In this document: positions 16,020 to 25,040 of the stretch, one piece after another
How the letters are laid out: every line of letters begins with the position of its first letter
Numbering within the stretch: the first letter of the stretch is position 1
Assembly (NCBI GenBank): GCA_030427245.1
Contig: JAUHXA010000014.1
Span: 1 to 64,000 of the forward strand
DNA length: 64,000 nucleotides
Direction: 5' to 3'
From: Bacteroidia bacterium
Lineage (GTDB): Bacteria; Bacteroidota; Bacteroidia; Chitinophagales; UBA2359
Program-made: the position numbers and the translations under genes
Notes under the pieces: generated by a model
Told to the model about the DNA's origin: nothing
The model's database searches: none
The model's input: only the letters and a program-made list of their open reading frames with translations

Positions 16020-16300
16020 ACTTCAAGGATACCGTTCCTGCATCTGCTGAAGAAAAGCGACTCCAGCGACTACCGCAGACAAAGAAGCTCTCACGGCTCA
16101 AAGGCTTTGACAGGATGGTAGAGACCATGATAGATTCTATTCCCTCCTATCGGAACTACACCAAGGCAGAGGTGTATAATTTGTCTGCAGAACAGGTATT
16201 GGAAGACTGGTATGTTTATCGATTGGAGCAGGATGCAAACAGAGCTATGAACAAGGAACTCCAGAAGATACGAGACCAGGAGGCTGGAAAGATAAAATAA
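15968..16300 (+). CDS. Probable -1 frameshift extension of the coiled-coil protein
   Basis: The -1 frame is open from 15968 to TAA 16298-16300 and overlaps the zero-frame end by 50 bp. It encodes a charged, protein-like sequence that includes FKDTVPASAEEKRL, continues through LSAEQVLEDWYVYRLEQDAN and has no good start before ATG 16115. The slippery T9 run sits exactly at the frame switch. Alternatives: an independent 61-residue gene from 16115, or a real or sequencing indel in the T run. The organisation recalls gpG/gpGT tail-assembly chaperones, but the upstream partner is far too long for gpG. Confidence 0.55.
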   Translation, partial: FFFEFETSYTDSKQHILNFKDTVPASAEEKRLQRLPQTKKLSRLKGFDRMVETMIDSIPSYRNYTKAEVYNLSAEQVLEDWYVYRLEQDANRAMNKELQKIRDQEAGKIK

Positions 16301-16308
16301 AAGGTAAT

Positions 16309-16339
16309 TTGCTACATTGCTTAACAATATGTATCTTTA
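16309..16339 (+). promoter_or_regulatory. Bacteroidota-type promoter
   Basis: TTG 16309-16311, a 20-nt spacer, TATCTTTA 16332-16339 (one off TAnnTTTG). It heads a 320-bp region without a credible ORF. Confidence 0.5.
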
Positions 16340-16345
16340 CAAGGC

Positions 16346-16642
16346 GAACAACGAAAACAATTAGCAATCGTTTTCCGTAGTTATTAATAACACGTATAGT
16401 CAATCAGCAGCAACATAACTTCACTATGTATTTGCCGTTCGGCTATCAAAAAAATATGAAGCACAGAAACTTTTAGGATGTTAATAGCCACATGGTTTGT
16501 GGTTGTTCATCTAATAGTTGTGAATTTGACAATATTCGGGAGTTTAAATTGCATCTGTGCTTCTTTCTTTCATAATGTTTTGAATTAATGGATTAACTGC
16601 AAGGTGTGTCGGTTTTGTGTAAGCAATTCGGCACATCTTTTA
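16346..16642 (+). ncRNA. Candidate noncoding leader or small RNA
   Basis: About 300 nt between the promoter at 16309 and a hairpin of AAGGTGTGTCG (16601-16611) with CGGCACATCTT (16629-16639), which has two G-U pairs and ends in TTTT. Inside, GAAGCACAG and CTGTGCTTC (near 16455 and 16555) pair over a 90-nt loop that holds CCAC/GTGG. No ORF with a good leader was found. The terminator also argues against starting the next gene at 16604. Confidence 0.45.
16391..16410 (+). promoter_or_regulatory. CACGTATA / ATCAGCAG element 6
   Basis: CACGTATA 16391-16398, ATCAGCAG 16403-16410. Unlike most copies it is 250 bp from the next start codon (16661). Confidence 0.6.
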
Positions 16643-16660
16643 TTCACTGAATCAATAGTA

Positions 16661-17554
16661 ATGCCCAATCCAATACTTGTAAAAAAGGAGCTTTCTCAAA
16701 TCATAGACCACACACAAGGAGTCTACAGGATGCCGTTTATGCTGAATGTTCAGTATGGGCAGCAATATCCTGCGGTGTATGTGGATGAGGTGAGAGCATT
16801 GAGAAATGGGGAGCGTGTAGGATTGACGCTTTTTGTGGTGAGTAAGGAGTTACCCAGAGAAAAAGTAACGGCTATTGAACAAAGGCTTGGGCGAAAGACT
16901 GACCAACTGGAGCGAGATGGCATCTATGCTCTTCAAATATTGGAGTATCAAAATGAAGTCTTGATTCCAATGGCGGATTACTTGGCATCCATATTGGTTG
17001 GTGAACGTAATGTAAATCTCGAAAGGGAGAACAGTCTCCCTTACAAACTACAAGCCGCTAATTACGGCACAATAGATAATTTTAGCGGCTCTCAGCGAGG
17101 GGTGTTGAATTTCTACAATGAGGCGTTTACAAAGATGAACCTCATTGGCGTTACCTTGTCACTGGAGGTGAGCGGAGGAAATTCAAATGGTGTTTTCTGT
17201 CAATTGCCTCACAAGTTAAAGACGGATTGGAATACACTGAATAAGGAACGGTCCTTGTTCTGTAATCCTAAGCCTATTAACGAAGGATGCAAGCCAACGC
17301 CAGAACTTCCCGAAGGTGCGATATTAATCGACAAGCACAACTTCCCGACTGCTTTTTCGATGTCAAGAACAAACACAGGAAGATATTTCTATCCATTATT
17401 ATCCAAATGGCATTATGAGTCTGATTATGTACTGAAACTCGGATATGCAGCCCAAATTGAAGAGCTGTTGGTCTTAGATAAAGAATTGCCGCATTACGAA
17501 TTGGGCAGACAAGGCGACTTGTACTATGTGATCATTAAAGAAGCTCCTTTCTGA
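16661..17554 (+). CDS. Hypothetical virion-associated protein
   Basis: 297 residues from ATG 16661. The frame is open to 16604, but that part is the terminator hairpin. No recognised fold; beta-rich middle with SGSQRGVLNFYNEAFTKMNL. It overlaps the gp10-like gene (ATG within its stop) and stands just before the tail-tip block, so a head-tail or tail role is likely. Confidence 0.65.
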   Translation: MPNPILVKKELSQIIDHTQGVYRMPFMLNVQYGQQYPAVYVDEVRALRNGERVGLTLFVVSKELPREKVTAIEQRLGRKTDQLERDGIYALQILEYQNEVLIPMADYLASILVGERNVNLERENSLPYKLQAANYGTIDNFSGSQRGVLNFYNEAFTKMNLIGVTLSLEVSGGNSNGVFCQLPHKLKTDWNTLNKERSLFCNPKPINEGCKPTPELPEGAILIDKHNFPTAFSMSRTNTGRYFYPLLSKWHYESDYVLKLGYAAQIEELLVLDKELPHYELGRQGDLYYVIIKEAPF

Positions 17555-18048
17555 TGGCAACATATCAAGACATATTGATTGAAGAAACGGACAAAATGGT
17601 CAGCTATGCAGGAAATCAAATCGCTATTCCTGCACTGCAAGCGCAGATGGTCATAAACGACAAGCAGGTAACGAGCAAATCTATTGAAAGTCTGTACGGA
17701 TTTACCGAATCGAATCCTTTTGCTGCGACTTTCAATTTGTTGAGTACCGATTGGCTGTTTCATTATGCGACTGAGGGTAGAGGACCTGGCAAACGCCCTC
17801 CTATTGACCCTATCAAAGAATGGTTGCGGCTTAGAGGCTTGGATGAAGGATTGGCGTATCCCATCAGCGCCAAAATTGGAGCAGAAGGAACGAATCCTCT
17901 GTATCACAAACCCGATACGCTTGAAGAGGCAGCAGAGAAGTTTTTGCCAGCGGTTACAGCGTATTTTGAGAGCAATGTCGGGACGGTAATTGAAGATTTG
18001 GTGTTTGTCCCATTGAAGAATATATGGGAAGCCAAAAGAATAATTTAA
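17554..18048 (+). CDS. HK97 gp10-like minor tail/tail-completion protein (tentative)
   Basis: 164 residues. The segment GRGPGKRPPIDPIKEWLRL followed by AYPISAKIGAEGTNP has the layout of HK97 gp10-type tail-completion proteins, which sit at the head-tail junction. The match is by pattern only. Start overlaps the preceding stop; a strong terminator follows. Confidence 0.5.
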   Translation: MATYQDILIEETDKMVSYAGNQIAIPALQAQMVINDKQVTSKSIESLYGFTESNPFAATFNLLSTDWLFHYATEGRGPGKRPPIDPIKEWLRLRGLDEGLAYPISAKIGAEGTNPLYHKPDTLEEAAEKFLPAVTAYFESNVGTVIEDLVFVPLKNIWEAKRII

Positions 18049-18065
18049 AATACATTAAGAGTACG

Positions 18066-18116
18066 CCCTCTGCAAAGCCTGTTTCACCTTGCAGGAAGAT
18101 GCAGAGGGGTTTTTTG
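18066..18116 (+). terminator. Intrinsic terminator
   Basis: CCCTCTGCA (18066-18074) pairs with TGCAGAGGG (18100-18108), followed by six T. The CACGTATA element starts 4 bp later. Confidence 0.85.
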
Positions 18117-18119
18117 ACA

Positions 18120-18141
18120 CACGTATAATCACAATCAGCAA
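18120..18141 (+). promoter_or_regulatory. CACGTATA / ATCAGCAA element 7
   Basis: CACGTATA 18120-18127, ATCAGCAA 18134-18141; the last A is the first base of ATG 18141. Confidence 0.75.
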
Positions 18142-21100
18142 TGGGTGTAAACCTTATCAAATCACCTCATCAAAAAGGCAATTGCCTTCATTCGGTCAAT
18201 GACTGCTTGGAGATAGTTGTGGAGTCTACTGATTTGATACAGGACAAAGGGGCAAAGGAGCGAGCTTGCTTCCAAATCAATGCCCCTCTCGAAGTAGGAG
18301 ACAGGGTAATTTTCTTTGAAGGCACAGATGCACAAATCACCTTTGAAGTAGTAGAGGCTTCTGATATTGGAGGATTGAAGTGCAGGAGAATAGATTATGT
18401 TTGTCTGCCTGTGGTGCAGACTCTGACTGCCCAAGTCGAATTGTTGATAGAGGAATTGGGTAAGCGCCCTGTTTTTGCAGATAGTTACAATATCACACTC
18501 ATTGAAATAGAGGGCGAAAATCCTATTGTTTGCCTATCTGCAAAAAAGATAGGCAAACTCGCATCTCCTTTGGCTTTTACCGATAAAGCCATCGTTTCTC
18601 CAAGCGGAGCGATTACCACCAACATTGAAGGGTATCCGAATCAGACAGGAGCAGACATCGTACTGCTCGACCAATACGAAACCACCTTTTATATTTACTG
18701 CAAAGAGGTAACCGTCACTGAAGGAGGCGTAAAAAAAGAATGGAAGCAAGTATTCAAAAGTCCTCCACGACCCTACTTCATTACCAAAGAACCTTTTGTG
18801 AGGAATGAAATCTCTTATGAGATTCAAGAAGCAGTAAAAGCGTTTGTTTGGAGTGAGTTCAAGTGGGATGCCAACAACCAGAGCATTGCAGGGCTTCACT
18901 TGTTAAATACCCTTACCAAAGAAATCGAAGTACGAGCTTCGACCAAATACAAGATTCAATTAAATGATAAGGTCCAAGAAGTAGAGAGTAATATCTTGCC
19001 TCTTGGCGCAAGGTTTAGAGTGGTTAATGCCAGTCTGCCACCATGGGCATCTGGGTTTTTGAAATTCTGTGACTGTTTAGGTCAGTTGGACGGAATGGAT
19101 ACGAGGCTCTTCTCAATGTATCCTGACGGACTGGAAGTGGCAGACTGTGGCATTATCCCTATCCAAGCGTTTGTGTGTGTTCCTTCTACTGGAAAAGCAG
19201 CAGGAGAATCAATAGGTGCTTGGTATGTCGATGTTTTTTGGCAAGATGGAACTGTTTCGACTTCTATCAAGTTAGCAGATATAGATATTAAAGAATCAAC
19301 TGTTGTACAGTACAATTTAGATTTAAAAAACGATGCTGCTATTACTACTAATCTTCCTGACTTACAAGAAGGGTGTCTTCCTCCGATAGATTACTTCAAT
19401 ACCTACCTTGTTATCAATGCAGAGGGCAATCCTTTGGACTTCACGGCAAGTTGTCAATACAATGAAGGGAATGAGGATTACAATATCGTGTTTGTTCCTT
19501 TTGGACTTGAGGGCTTCGGCAACCAGACTTTGCAATATGAATGGGCTTTGTCTCAAGAGGGCGAAACATGGGAAGTGTTCAGTACGAGTCAGACAGGAGT
19601 TATTGACATGGATGCAGATGAGATTCTCGCTCGAATCGTTCGGCTTCGGGTAACGACTCCTTTGGAAGAAGGTTGTGTATTGGAGGTTCAGCGAGATATG
19701 GTTGCAGGAGGATGCAGAGTTTGGTCGGGTTTTGAACTCGAAACTGCTTACACTGGCAATGCGTCTCTTTGTCCCGATTTTGAACAAAATTCATTTACCG
19801 CAACACTACAAAGTCAAGGTGACAAGTGGGTTGCTTTTTTTGATATTGGAGATATTGTAACGGAGATTAATTTCTCCAACACCTCCAATAAGTTTATACA
19901 GCATGGGGTAAGTGGAAATTACACCAATTCCAAAACCTTTCTTCTCGAAGACATCCCTATTGGCAGCACGATTGATTATGAAGTCACCATTTCTTATGAG
20001 TACGATGGTAATCTGATTGTTCGTACTTTCAAAAAAACCTACACGGCTCCTGATGGAGCAGCCGACATCACCGAAACATTGCCTTGTGAAGACACTACTG
20101 GCGATACAGGAGTAAGTATTGACCTGATTGACAACAGCATTGGAGGTGGTCAAATTACTTCAAAAAAGCATTATTATGCTTTTGCTCCAAAGACTTGGGA
20201 TTTTGAGTCACAAGTCAAAGAAATCTTACAGGAATACGATTTTGAAGAAAATCCTCTGACTGTTTCTTACAATAGTCAATATTTTTTCAGTTCCAGCATG
20301 GTGCTGTGGATTGCTCAAATTATTGAAGGGTGTAATGGAGAGAAGTATTCTTATCGTCAGGTGACTTTTGAATGTGAATTACCAACCCCTCAGTATCTCA
20401 TTGCGGGGAACTGCAAGGGCTTGAACATTGAAGTAACCTCCTTCAATGCCAAAGATGGTAAACCTCCACGCATCTATACTTCTGCTGTTGAGAATCCCAA
20501 TGGGCATCACGATATTCGACTACTCAATGATACAGGTCAAGTAATTGCTCTTGTCCAAAGCACCGAAGAAAATACCCGGCCTATACTTGACACTTATGAA
20601 GTAGACGGCCTTGTATTGACAGATGGAAACTATACTGTTCAAGTCGTTACTGCTGATAATTGCAGCATCAAACGAACGGTGAATCTATTTGATGGAAGGG
20701 AGTGTCTTCCTCCTGCAAAGGTTCTTGTGCAGCCTACCAAAGAAGGAAAAGCGTTTGTGCAATGGACAGAAGTAGAAACAGCTGTCTATTATCGAGTCAG
20801 ATACAAAAGGGAAGATGCGCCAGAAAATGAAACATGGAAATCTTATTTCAATCGAGAGTGGTTTGCCAGCACAAACGGCAATCCGACTTCTAATAATGTA
20901 TTTATAGACAAAAAATTCGACAACTGTGGACTGTATCTCTTCGAGGTGACTGCGGTTTGTGAAGGGGATGGGGTGTCTGCTCCTGCTTATAGTGAGGTGA
21001 CGGAAATGTATTGTTGTGACCCATGTACTGACCCTTGCAAAAACTGTGATGATTCGGTCATGGCTCCTGTGTTGAATCCCATCGCTCCTCCGCTACAGCT

Positions 21101-21326
21101 TGGAGAGTTTGAAGTATATGGGGTGATGCAGTGTGGGGTTATTCCAGTGGCGGGAGATTTTGAGGTAAGTCCTGTTTGCCAACCTATTGAACAGTCAAGT
21201 GACTTTGAAGTGAGTCCTGTTTGTGAGGAAGAAGAAATCCAAAACGCAGGAGTTTTTGAGGTGAGGGGCGTTTGTTCTCCCGATACACTTAACTGTGATG
21301 AGGATTGGAGCGTAAGTAGTAATTAA
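18141..21326 (+). CDS. Large tail-tip/receptor-binding protein with Fn3-like domain
   Basis: 1061 residues. Beta-rich throughout. Residues about 850-955 fit a fibronectin type III domain (LPPAKVLVQPTKEGKAFVQW ... YLFEVTAVCEGDG). The last 75 residues hold four short repeats of the form (D/E/V)FEVxxV, three followed by C, in a Cys-rich tail. No signal peptide. Position before the tape measure and the domain type suggest a tail-tip or host-recognition protein displayed on the virion. It heads an operon of Ig-like proteins up to 24 kb. Confidence 0.7.
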   Translation: MGVNLIKSPHQKGNCLHSVNDCLEIVVESTDLIQDKGAKERACFQINAPLEVGDRVIFFEGTDAQITFEVVEASDIGGLKCRRIDYVCLPVVQTLTAQVELLIEELGKRPVFADSYNITLIEIEGENPIVCLSAKKIGKLASPLAFTDKAIVSPSGAITTNIEGYPNQTGADIVLLDQYETTFYIYCKEVTVTEGGVKKEWKQVFKSPPRPYFITKEPFVRNEISYEIQEAVKAFVWSEFKWDANNQSIAGLHLLNTLTKEIEVRASTKYKIQLNDKVQEVESNILPLGARFRVVNASLPPWASGFLKFCDCLGQLDGMDTRLFSMYPDGLEVADCGIIPIQAFVCVPSTGKAAGESIGAWYVDVFWQDGTVSTSIKLADIDIKESTVVQYNLDLKNDAAITTNLPDLQEGCLPPIDYFNTYLVINAEGNPLDFTASCQYNEGNEDYNIVFVPFGLEGFGNQTLQYEWALSQEGETWEVFSTSQTGVIDMDADEILARIVRLRVTTPLEEGCVLEVQRDMVAGGCRVWSGFELETAYTGNASLCPDFEQNSFTATLQSQGDKWVAFFDIGDIVTEINFSNTSNKFIQHGVSGNYTNSKTFLLEDIPIGSTIDYEVTISYEYDGNLIVRTFKKTYTAPDGAADITETLPCEDTTGDTGVSIDLIDNSIGGGQITSKKHYYAFAPKTWDFESQVKEILQEYDFEENPLTVSYNSQYFFSSSMVLWIAQIIEGCNGEKYSYRQVTFECELPTPQYLIAGNCKGLNIEVTSFNAKDGKPPRIYTSAVENPNGHHDIRLLNDTGQVIALVQSTEENTRPILDTYEVDGLVLTDGNYTVQVVTADNCSIKRTVNLFDGRECLPPAKVLVQPTKEGKAFVQWTEVETAVYYRVRYKREDAPENETWKSYFNREWFASTNGNPTSNNVFIDKKFDNCGLYLFEVTAVCEGDGVSAPAYSEVTEMYCCDPCTDPCKNCDDSVMAPVLNPIAPPLQLGEFEVYGVMQCGVIPVAGDFEVSPVCQPIEQSSDFEVSPVCEEEEIQNAGVFEVRGVCSPDTLNCDEDWSVSSN

Positions 21327-21370
21327 CAATTTAACAATAAATCTATTTAAATCAAATAAAAGGTAAGGCG

Positions 21371-21700
21371 ATGGCAAATTTAGATTATACTTTTAATTTT
21401 CAAAATGCAGATTCTTCAGGAGGAAGTAGTCTTTTCCCGGGGGATTCTGTGGACGCAGAGGTTACAGGGAACACAAATGCTCGGTCCACTTATCAGATAA
21501 TCTCGGAGGACTACAATGGCGACAATACCTATACGGTGGTTGTTCGTCAAATAAAGTTTGGAACAGATGGAGAGGCGGGGGTGCTTCGCACTGTCTTTTC
21601 TGCTTCCACTATTAGCGATACAGATTGTAACACCAAAACCAAAGACACTCCTTTAGAGTATACGCAATGTAACCCGAATTGGGATGTGGAATTGATATAG
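21371..21700 (+). CDS. Small beta-rich tail-tip protein
   Basis: 109 residues, rich in T/S/D/N, no signal peptide (MANLDYTFNFQNADSSGGSS). Resembles the domains of its large neighbours; two cysteines near the end. Probable structural subunit. Confidence 0.65.
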   Translation: MANLDYTFNFQNADSSGGSSLFPGDSVDAEVTGNTNARSTYQIISEDYNGDNTYTVVVRQIKFGTDGEAGVLRTVFSASTISDTDCNTKTKDTPLEYTQCNPNWDVELI

Positions 21701-21715
21701 TAAGAGTAAGAATCT

Positions 21716-21940
21716 ATGGATACCCGAATAGCAAATAATCTAAATGGCTTTGTGGCAACACAATGGGAATGGTCGGTTGAGCCTACTGGCAGTTTCGTTA
21801 TTGTTGGAAGCAATACTGAACAGTCCGTAAAGGTAACGACTGTGTTTGCTGAAAGTAGGGTGTATAGATTGCATTTGGTGGCACAAGATGCAAGTGGATG
21901 TGTGATAGAGAAAGAGAAGGAGTTTACTTATGAAGAATAA
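21716..21940 (+). CDS. Single PKD/Ig-like domain protein
   Basis: 74 residues. QWEWSVEPTGSFVIVG and YRLHLVAQDASGC follow the strand pattern of PKD-like Ig folds. 15 bp after the previous stop and 11 bp before the next gene. Likely a virion surface module. Confidence 0.65.
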   Translation: MDTRIANNLNGFVATQWEWSVEPTGSFVIVGSNTEQSVKVTTVFAESRVYRLHLVAQDASGCVIEKEKEFTYEE

Positions 21941-21951
21941 ACAATAGAATA

Positions 21952-24057
21952 ATGGCTTCAAATTTTGACCCACAAAAAGGGAGAATAACAATTAAGGCGG
22001 CACATGTGAGTGGGCTGACTCTTCCTTTCTTGATAAAGGTGACTTTTCCCAATGCGAGCACAAATTCGTACAATGCAACCCAGCTTCCTTGGGTATTGGG
22101 GAATTTGGAAGATGCAGGGTATTATGATTTTTTGATTGAGGATGACAATGGGCTTCTCAGACAAAAGCAGATGTATGTTCCTGCTATTGACTGCAACAAC
22201 AATCCTGACTTTCAGAGCACTTCTGACACAGCGGATTGTACGGATACGGATGTTGATGTCACTCCTCAAGACATGCTCAATGATGGGTACAATATTATTA
22301 GTGCTGAGATTGTGTCTGGCAAAGGCACGATTACGGCAAATACTGGCAATACACAGTTTTTGTACAATGTTCCTAATGTAGAGTATTCAGGAACCGTTAC
22401 TATTGAATTCACAGCAGGCAATGGTTCGGATACTCGCAAAAAACTGCATTATCTCACTGTAAACTGTGCATCTGCGCCTCCATCAGACGGCCCTCCTACT
22501 GTCGAAAAACAAGCATACTGTACAAGTGGAACGGTAGATGTTACTCCGACTTTGCCCGAAGGATGGACGCTTATCGAAATATTGACCCCAAATGGACTTG
22601 AGTATGGTTCTTACAATCCATCGAAGTTTCCAAAAATCATTTACACTCCTGATATAAACGCAGGACAAGGGGGCGATGTGGTAGAAGAATTCGGGTACTT
22701 GGCAGAAGATGCAAGCGGAAGAGAGAGAGAAGGGATTATTGAAGTGACTATTGGATGTGCTCTTCCTGTTGCGCCAACCTTAAATATTTCATTGCTTTGT
22801 AATGAAAGCCCAGTGCCTGTCTTCAAAAATACGGTGCAACAAATATTTGATGTCAATCCTAACAGTGCAATTTATATCCAAAGCCTCTCAAATGGAGACA
22901 ATGGAACGGTAAATTACATTCCAGGAGAAACGGCTGCGGGCAGAGGCTGGCAATACAACCTCACCGATACCAATGCAGAAACCGACCAATTGGACTATGT
23001 TATTGTAGATGCGGCTGGCCAAACAGCGCAAGGGGTTATTAATGTGACCATTGTTGCGACTGAGAATTGTGGTCAAGGGGGAGGCGGTATTGTCAACCCT
23101 ATGGTGGTGAAAACGTGTGATGGGGCGGTGTATATTCCTTTGGCGATTCCAAACGGATATGTATTGCAAGGCTTTTCTCACGACAATTTACAGCACAGTG
23201 ATTTTGGTACGCTTACTCAAGACAATAGCGGACAGTATAACTTTACGCCTGGAGAGGACTTTGACGAAGATTACACCTTCAATTATACGGTACGCAACAA
23301 TGCGGATAGCACGACCGAAACTTCCACGATTACGATTCAGTATGAATGTGACCCTTGTGAGCTTTCTATTACAGCCAAGCATTGTCCGAGTGGGTTTATT
23401 CGCTCTTCTGTTCAGTTGGGCCTTGACCAAAACGACAATCTTAGTTATGATGATGGAGATACCTTAAAATTTGAGGTGACTATTCCTAATGACGGAACGC
23501 AAGACTTGGCATCTGTTGAGGTGGAGGTTTTGAGTGGTCAAGGGCATACGGTAGTAGATAATGACCCATTAGAGTTTACTTTGGCGGCTGTTGATGACTT
23601 TATTCGCTTCCGCTATCGGGTGACTTCTTTGTGCAGTGGCTTTGTTTCGGAGTGGAAGATACAGAAGGTCACAAGAGATGGAACTGCATCTGGATTTAGC
23701 AATGAATTCTTTGATGCCAATGACAATCCTATTGGTGATGGGGTGCTTTATTATCCTCCTTTTGTGAAGATAGTTGTTCCTGAAGACGAAGACCCTGTGA
23801 TTACGGCTGCAGTATTGGCATTGGAAGACTCTGCTAATCCAAGTGCGACTCAAAGCATTGAGCTGCTCAACGAAAATGGGAATCCTGCAGGAGTGGGTTC
23901 TGATGTGACTTTGGATACGGATACTTTGCAGGCACAGCATATCAATGGTAATGGAGGCAAACTATATGGGTATATTCTAATTGAGGGGTGTGATACGCCT
24001 ATCAAAACACCTGTAATTGATGTGCCTGCGTTTATGGGACTGCCTTATGAATCATAA
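21952..24057 (+). CDS. Adhesin-like tail protein with Ig/cadherin-like repeats
   Basis: 701 residues. Several repeated units of 80-100 residues, each with a Cys-containing start (CTSGTVDVTP, CNESPVPVF, CDGAVYIPLA) and the strands NYIPGE or YNFTPGEDFDEDYTF typical of bacterial Ig-like/cadherin-like domains. Likely binds host surface polymers as part of the tail tip. Confidence 0.7.
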   Translation: MASNFDPQKGRITIKAAHVSGLTLPFLIKVTFPNASTNSYNATQLPWVLGNLEDAGYYDFLIEDDNGLLRQKQMYVPAIDCNNNPDFQSTSDTADCTDTDVDVTPQDMLNDGYNIISAEIVSGKGTITANTGNTQFLYNVPNVEYSGTVTIEFTAGNGSDTRKKLHYLTVNCASAPPSDGPPTVEKQAYCTSGTVDVTPTLPEGWTLIEILTPNGLEYGSYNPSKFPKIIYTPDINAGQGGDVVEEFGYLAEDASGREREGIIEVTIGCALPVAPTLNISLLCNESPVPVFKNTVQQIFDVNPNSAIYIQSLSNGDNGTVNYIPGETAAGRGWQYNLTDTNAETDQLDYVIVDAAGQTAQGVINVTIVATENCGQGGGGIVNPMVVKTCDGAVYIPLAIPNGYVLQGFSHDNLQHSDFGTLTQDNSGQYNFTPGEDFDEDYTFNYTVRNNADSTTETSTITIQYECDPCELSITAKHCPSGFIRSSVQLGLDQNDNLSYDDGDTLKFEVTIPNDGTQDLASVEVEVLSGQGHTVVDNDPLEFTLAAVDDFIRFRYRVTSLCSGFVSEWKIQKVTRDGTASGFSNEFFDANDNPIGDGVLYYPPFVKIVVPEDEDPVITAAVLALEDSANPSATQSIELLNENGNPAGVGSDVTLDTDTLQAQHINGNGGKLYGYILIEGCDTPIKTPVIDVPAFMGLPYES

Positions 24058-24076
24058 TGGACTGAATATTAGAATC

Positions 24077-24262
24077 ATGAAAAAATCAATAAATGATATG
24101 AAAGCACATTTTTCGAGGCATCATTTATGGGTAAGGACACAAATTGGAGTGATGTATCTGAAAAACACAAGAAAACACAGCTTGTTGTTCTCGGAGAGGA
24201 AAGGCTATGCGTGGGGTGTGCGAGTATTTAATTGGTATTTAGGTTTTAATAGAGAAAAATAA
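24077..24262 (+). CDS. Small basic hypothetical protein
   Basis: 61 residues from ATG 24077 (MKKSINDMKAHFSRHHLW). The frame is open to 24017 inside the previous gene; the later start avoids that overlap. Basic and aromatic; function unknown. Confidence 0.45.
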   Translation: MKKSINDMKAHFSRHHLWVRTQIGVMYLKNTRKHSLLFSERKGYAWGVRVFNWYLGFNREK

Positions 24263-24365
24263 CAACTATGATTTATTTATTTAAGTCCTTATGTTTGGTG
24301 GATTTTTTACCCATCATTTTTTTACCAAGTATTCTTTTGGAGTCAAAAGCTAATATTTTAATCCT

Positions 24366-25004
24366 ATGCCTATAACTATCCCACATCCAAGTGCCGAGAA
24401 TCAAAAAAAATGCACGGTCACGGTCGGCAAACAAGAGGACAACAACGATGGCCCTCCCTCTGATTTTTGCAGTTTATTGAAGATAGGCGAAGCCAAGCAC
24501 GTAGGCAACTGCTTAGTTCCCGAACGGCAGACACAAGAGCTTCGATTCAATATCGAGAAGGATTGTAAATGCTATGCGATGTTCAAGTATGGCTCGGCTG
24601 CATTGGGGGTTGAACACATCCTCCACACCTATTGTGAGCAACAGACCAAAGTGGTTCTGACACAAAACGATTTTGAACGATGCTCCTGTAAATACAAGCC
24701 TGATGTTCGCATATATAGAAGTAGATTGGAGAAAACCATCAAGGTGTCGACCTTTTCTATTACCAATAACTTTGACCACTACAAACGCTACATAGAGGAC
24801 TTTGTCTATGCGCCCGAAAAATGGTATCGATATGTGGAGAGAAGGGATGATGGCTCGGAGCTTCAATCGTCATGGCAAAAAGTGGTACTGGTAGGCAATA
24901 GCTATACTCAACTAAATCCATTTAACGACAAGGATGCAGAAATACGCTATTTGTTTGAGTTGCAGTTTACTCAATATGCGGAGGCGGTGACCAATTGGAG
25001 ATAA
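24366..25004 (+). CDS. Hypothetical tail-block protein, Cys-rich
   Basis: 212 residues with nine cysteines in the first 110 (CTVTV, FCSLL, NCLVP, CKCYAMF, YCEQQ, CSCKY). The C-terminal part, DFVYAPEKWYRYVERRDDGS ... RYLFELQFTQYAEAVTNW, looks structural. Between the adhesin genes and the next element; probable virion component. Confidence 0.65.
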   Translation: MPITIPHPSAENQKKCTVTVGKQEDNNDGPPSDFCSLLKIGEAKHVGNCLVPERQTQELRFNIEKDCKCYAMFKYGSAALGVEHILHTYCEQQTKVVLTQNDFERCSCKYKPDVRIYRSRLEKTIKVSTFSITNNFDHYKRYIEDFVYAPEKWYRYVERRDDGSELQSSWQKVVLVGNSYTQLNPFNDKDAEIRYLFELQFTQYAEAVTNWR

Positions 25005-25019
25005 GACTATTAAAAAACA

Positions 25020-25040
25020 CACGTATAAACTTAATTAGCA
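25020..25040 (+). promoter_or_regulatory. CACGTATA / ATTAGCA element 8
   Basis: CACGTATA 25020-25027; second half degenerate, ATTAGCA 25034-25040, overlapping ATG 25040. It supports starting the next gene at 25040 and not at 24995. Confidence 0.65.

Noticed and set aside
16604-16660. Longer N-terminus for the 16661 gene
   Set aside because: It covers the 11-bp terminator-like hairpin; ATG 16661 has a normal context.
24268-24375. 35-residue hydrophobic ORF before 24366
   Set aside because: Very short, overlaps the next start, and composition follows the AT-rich gap; not supported enough to annotate.
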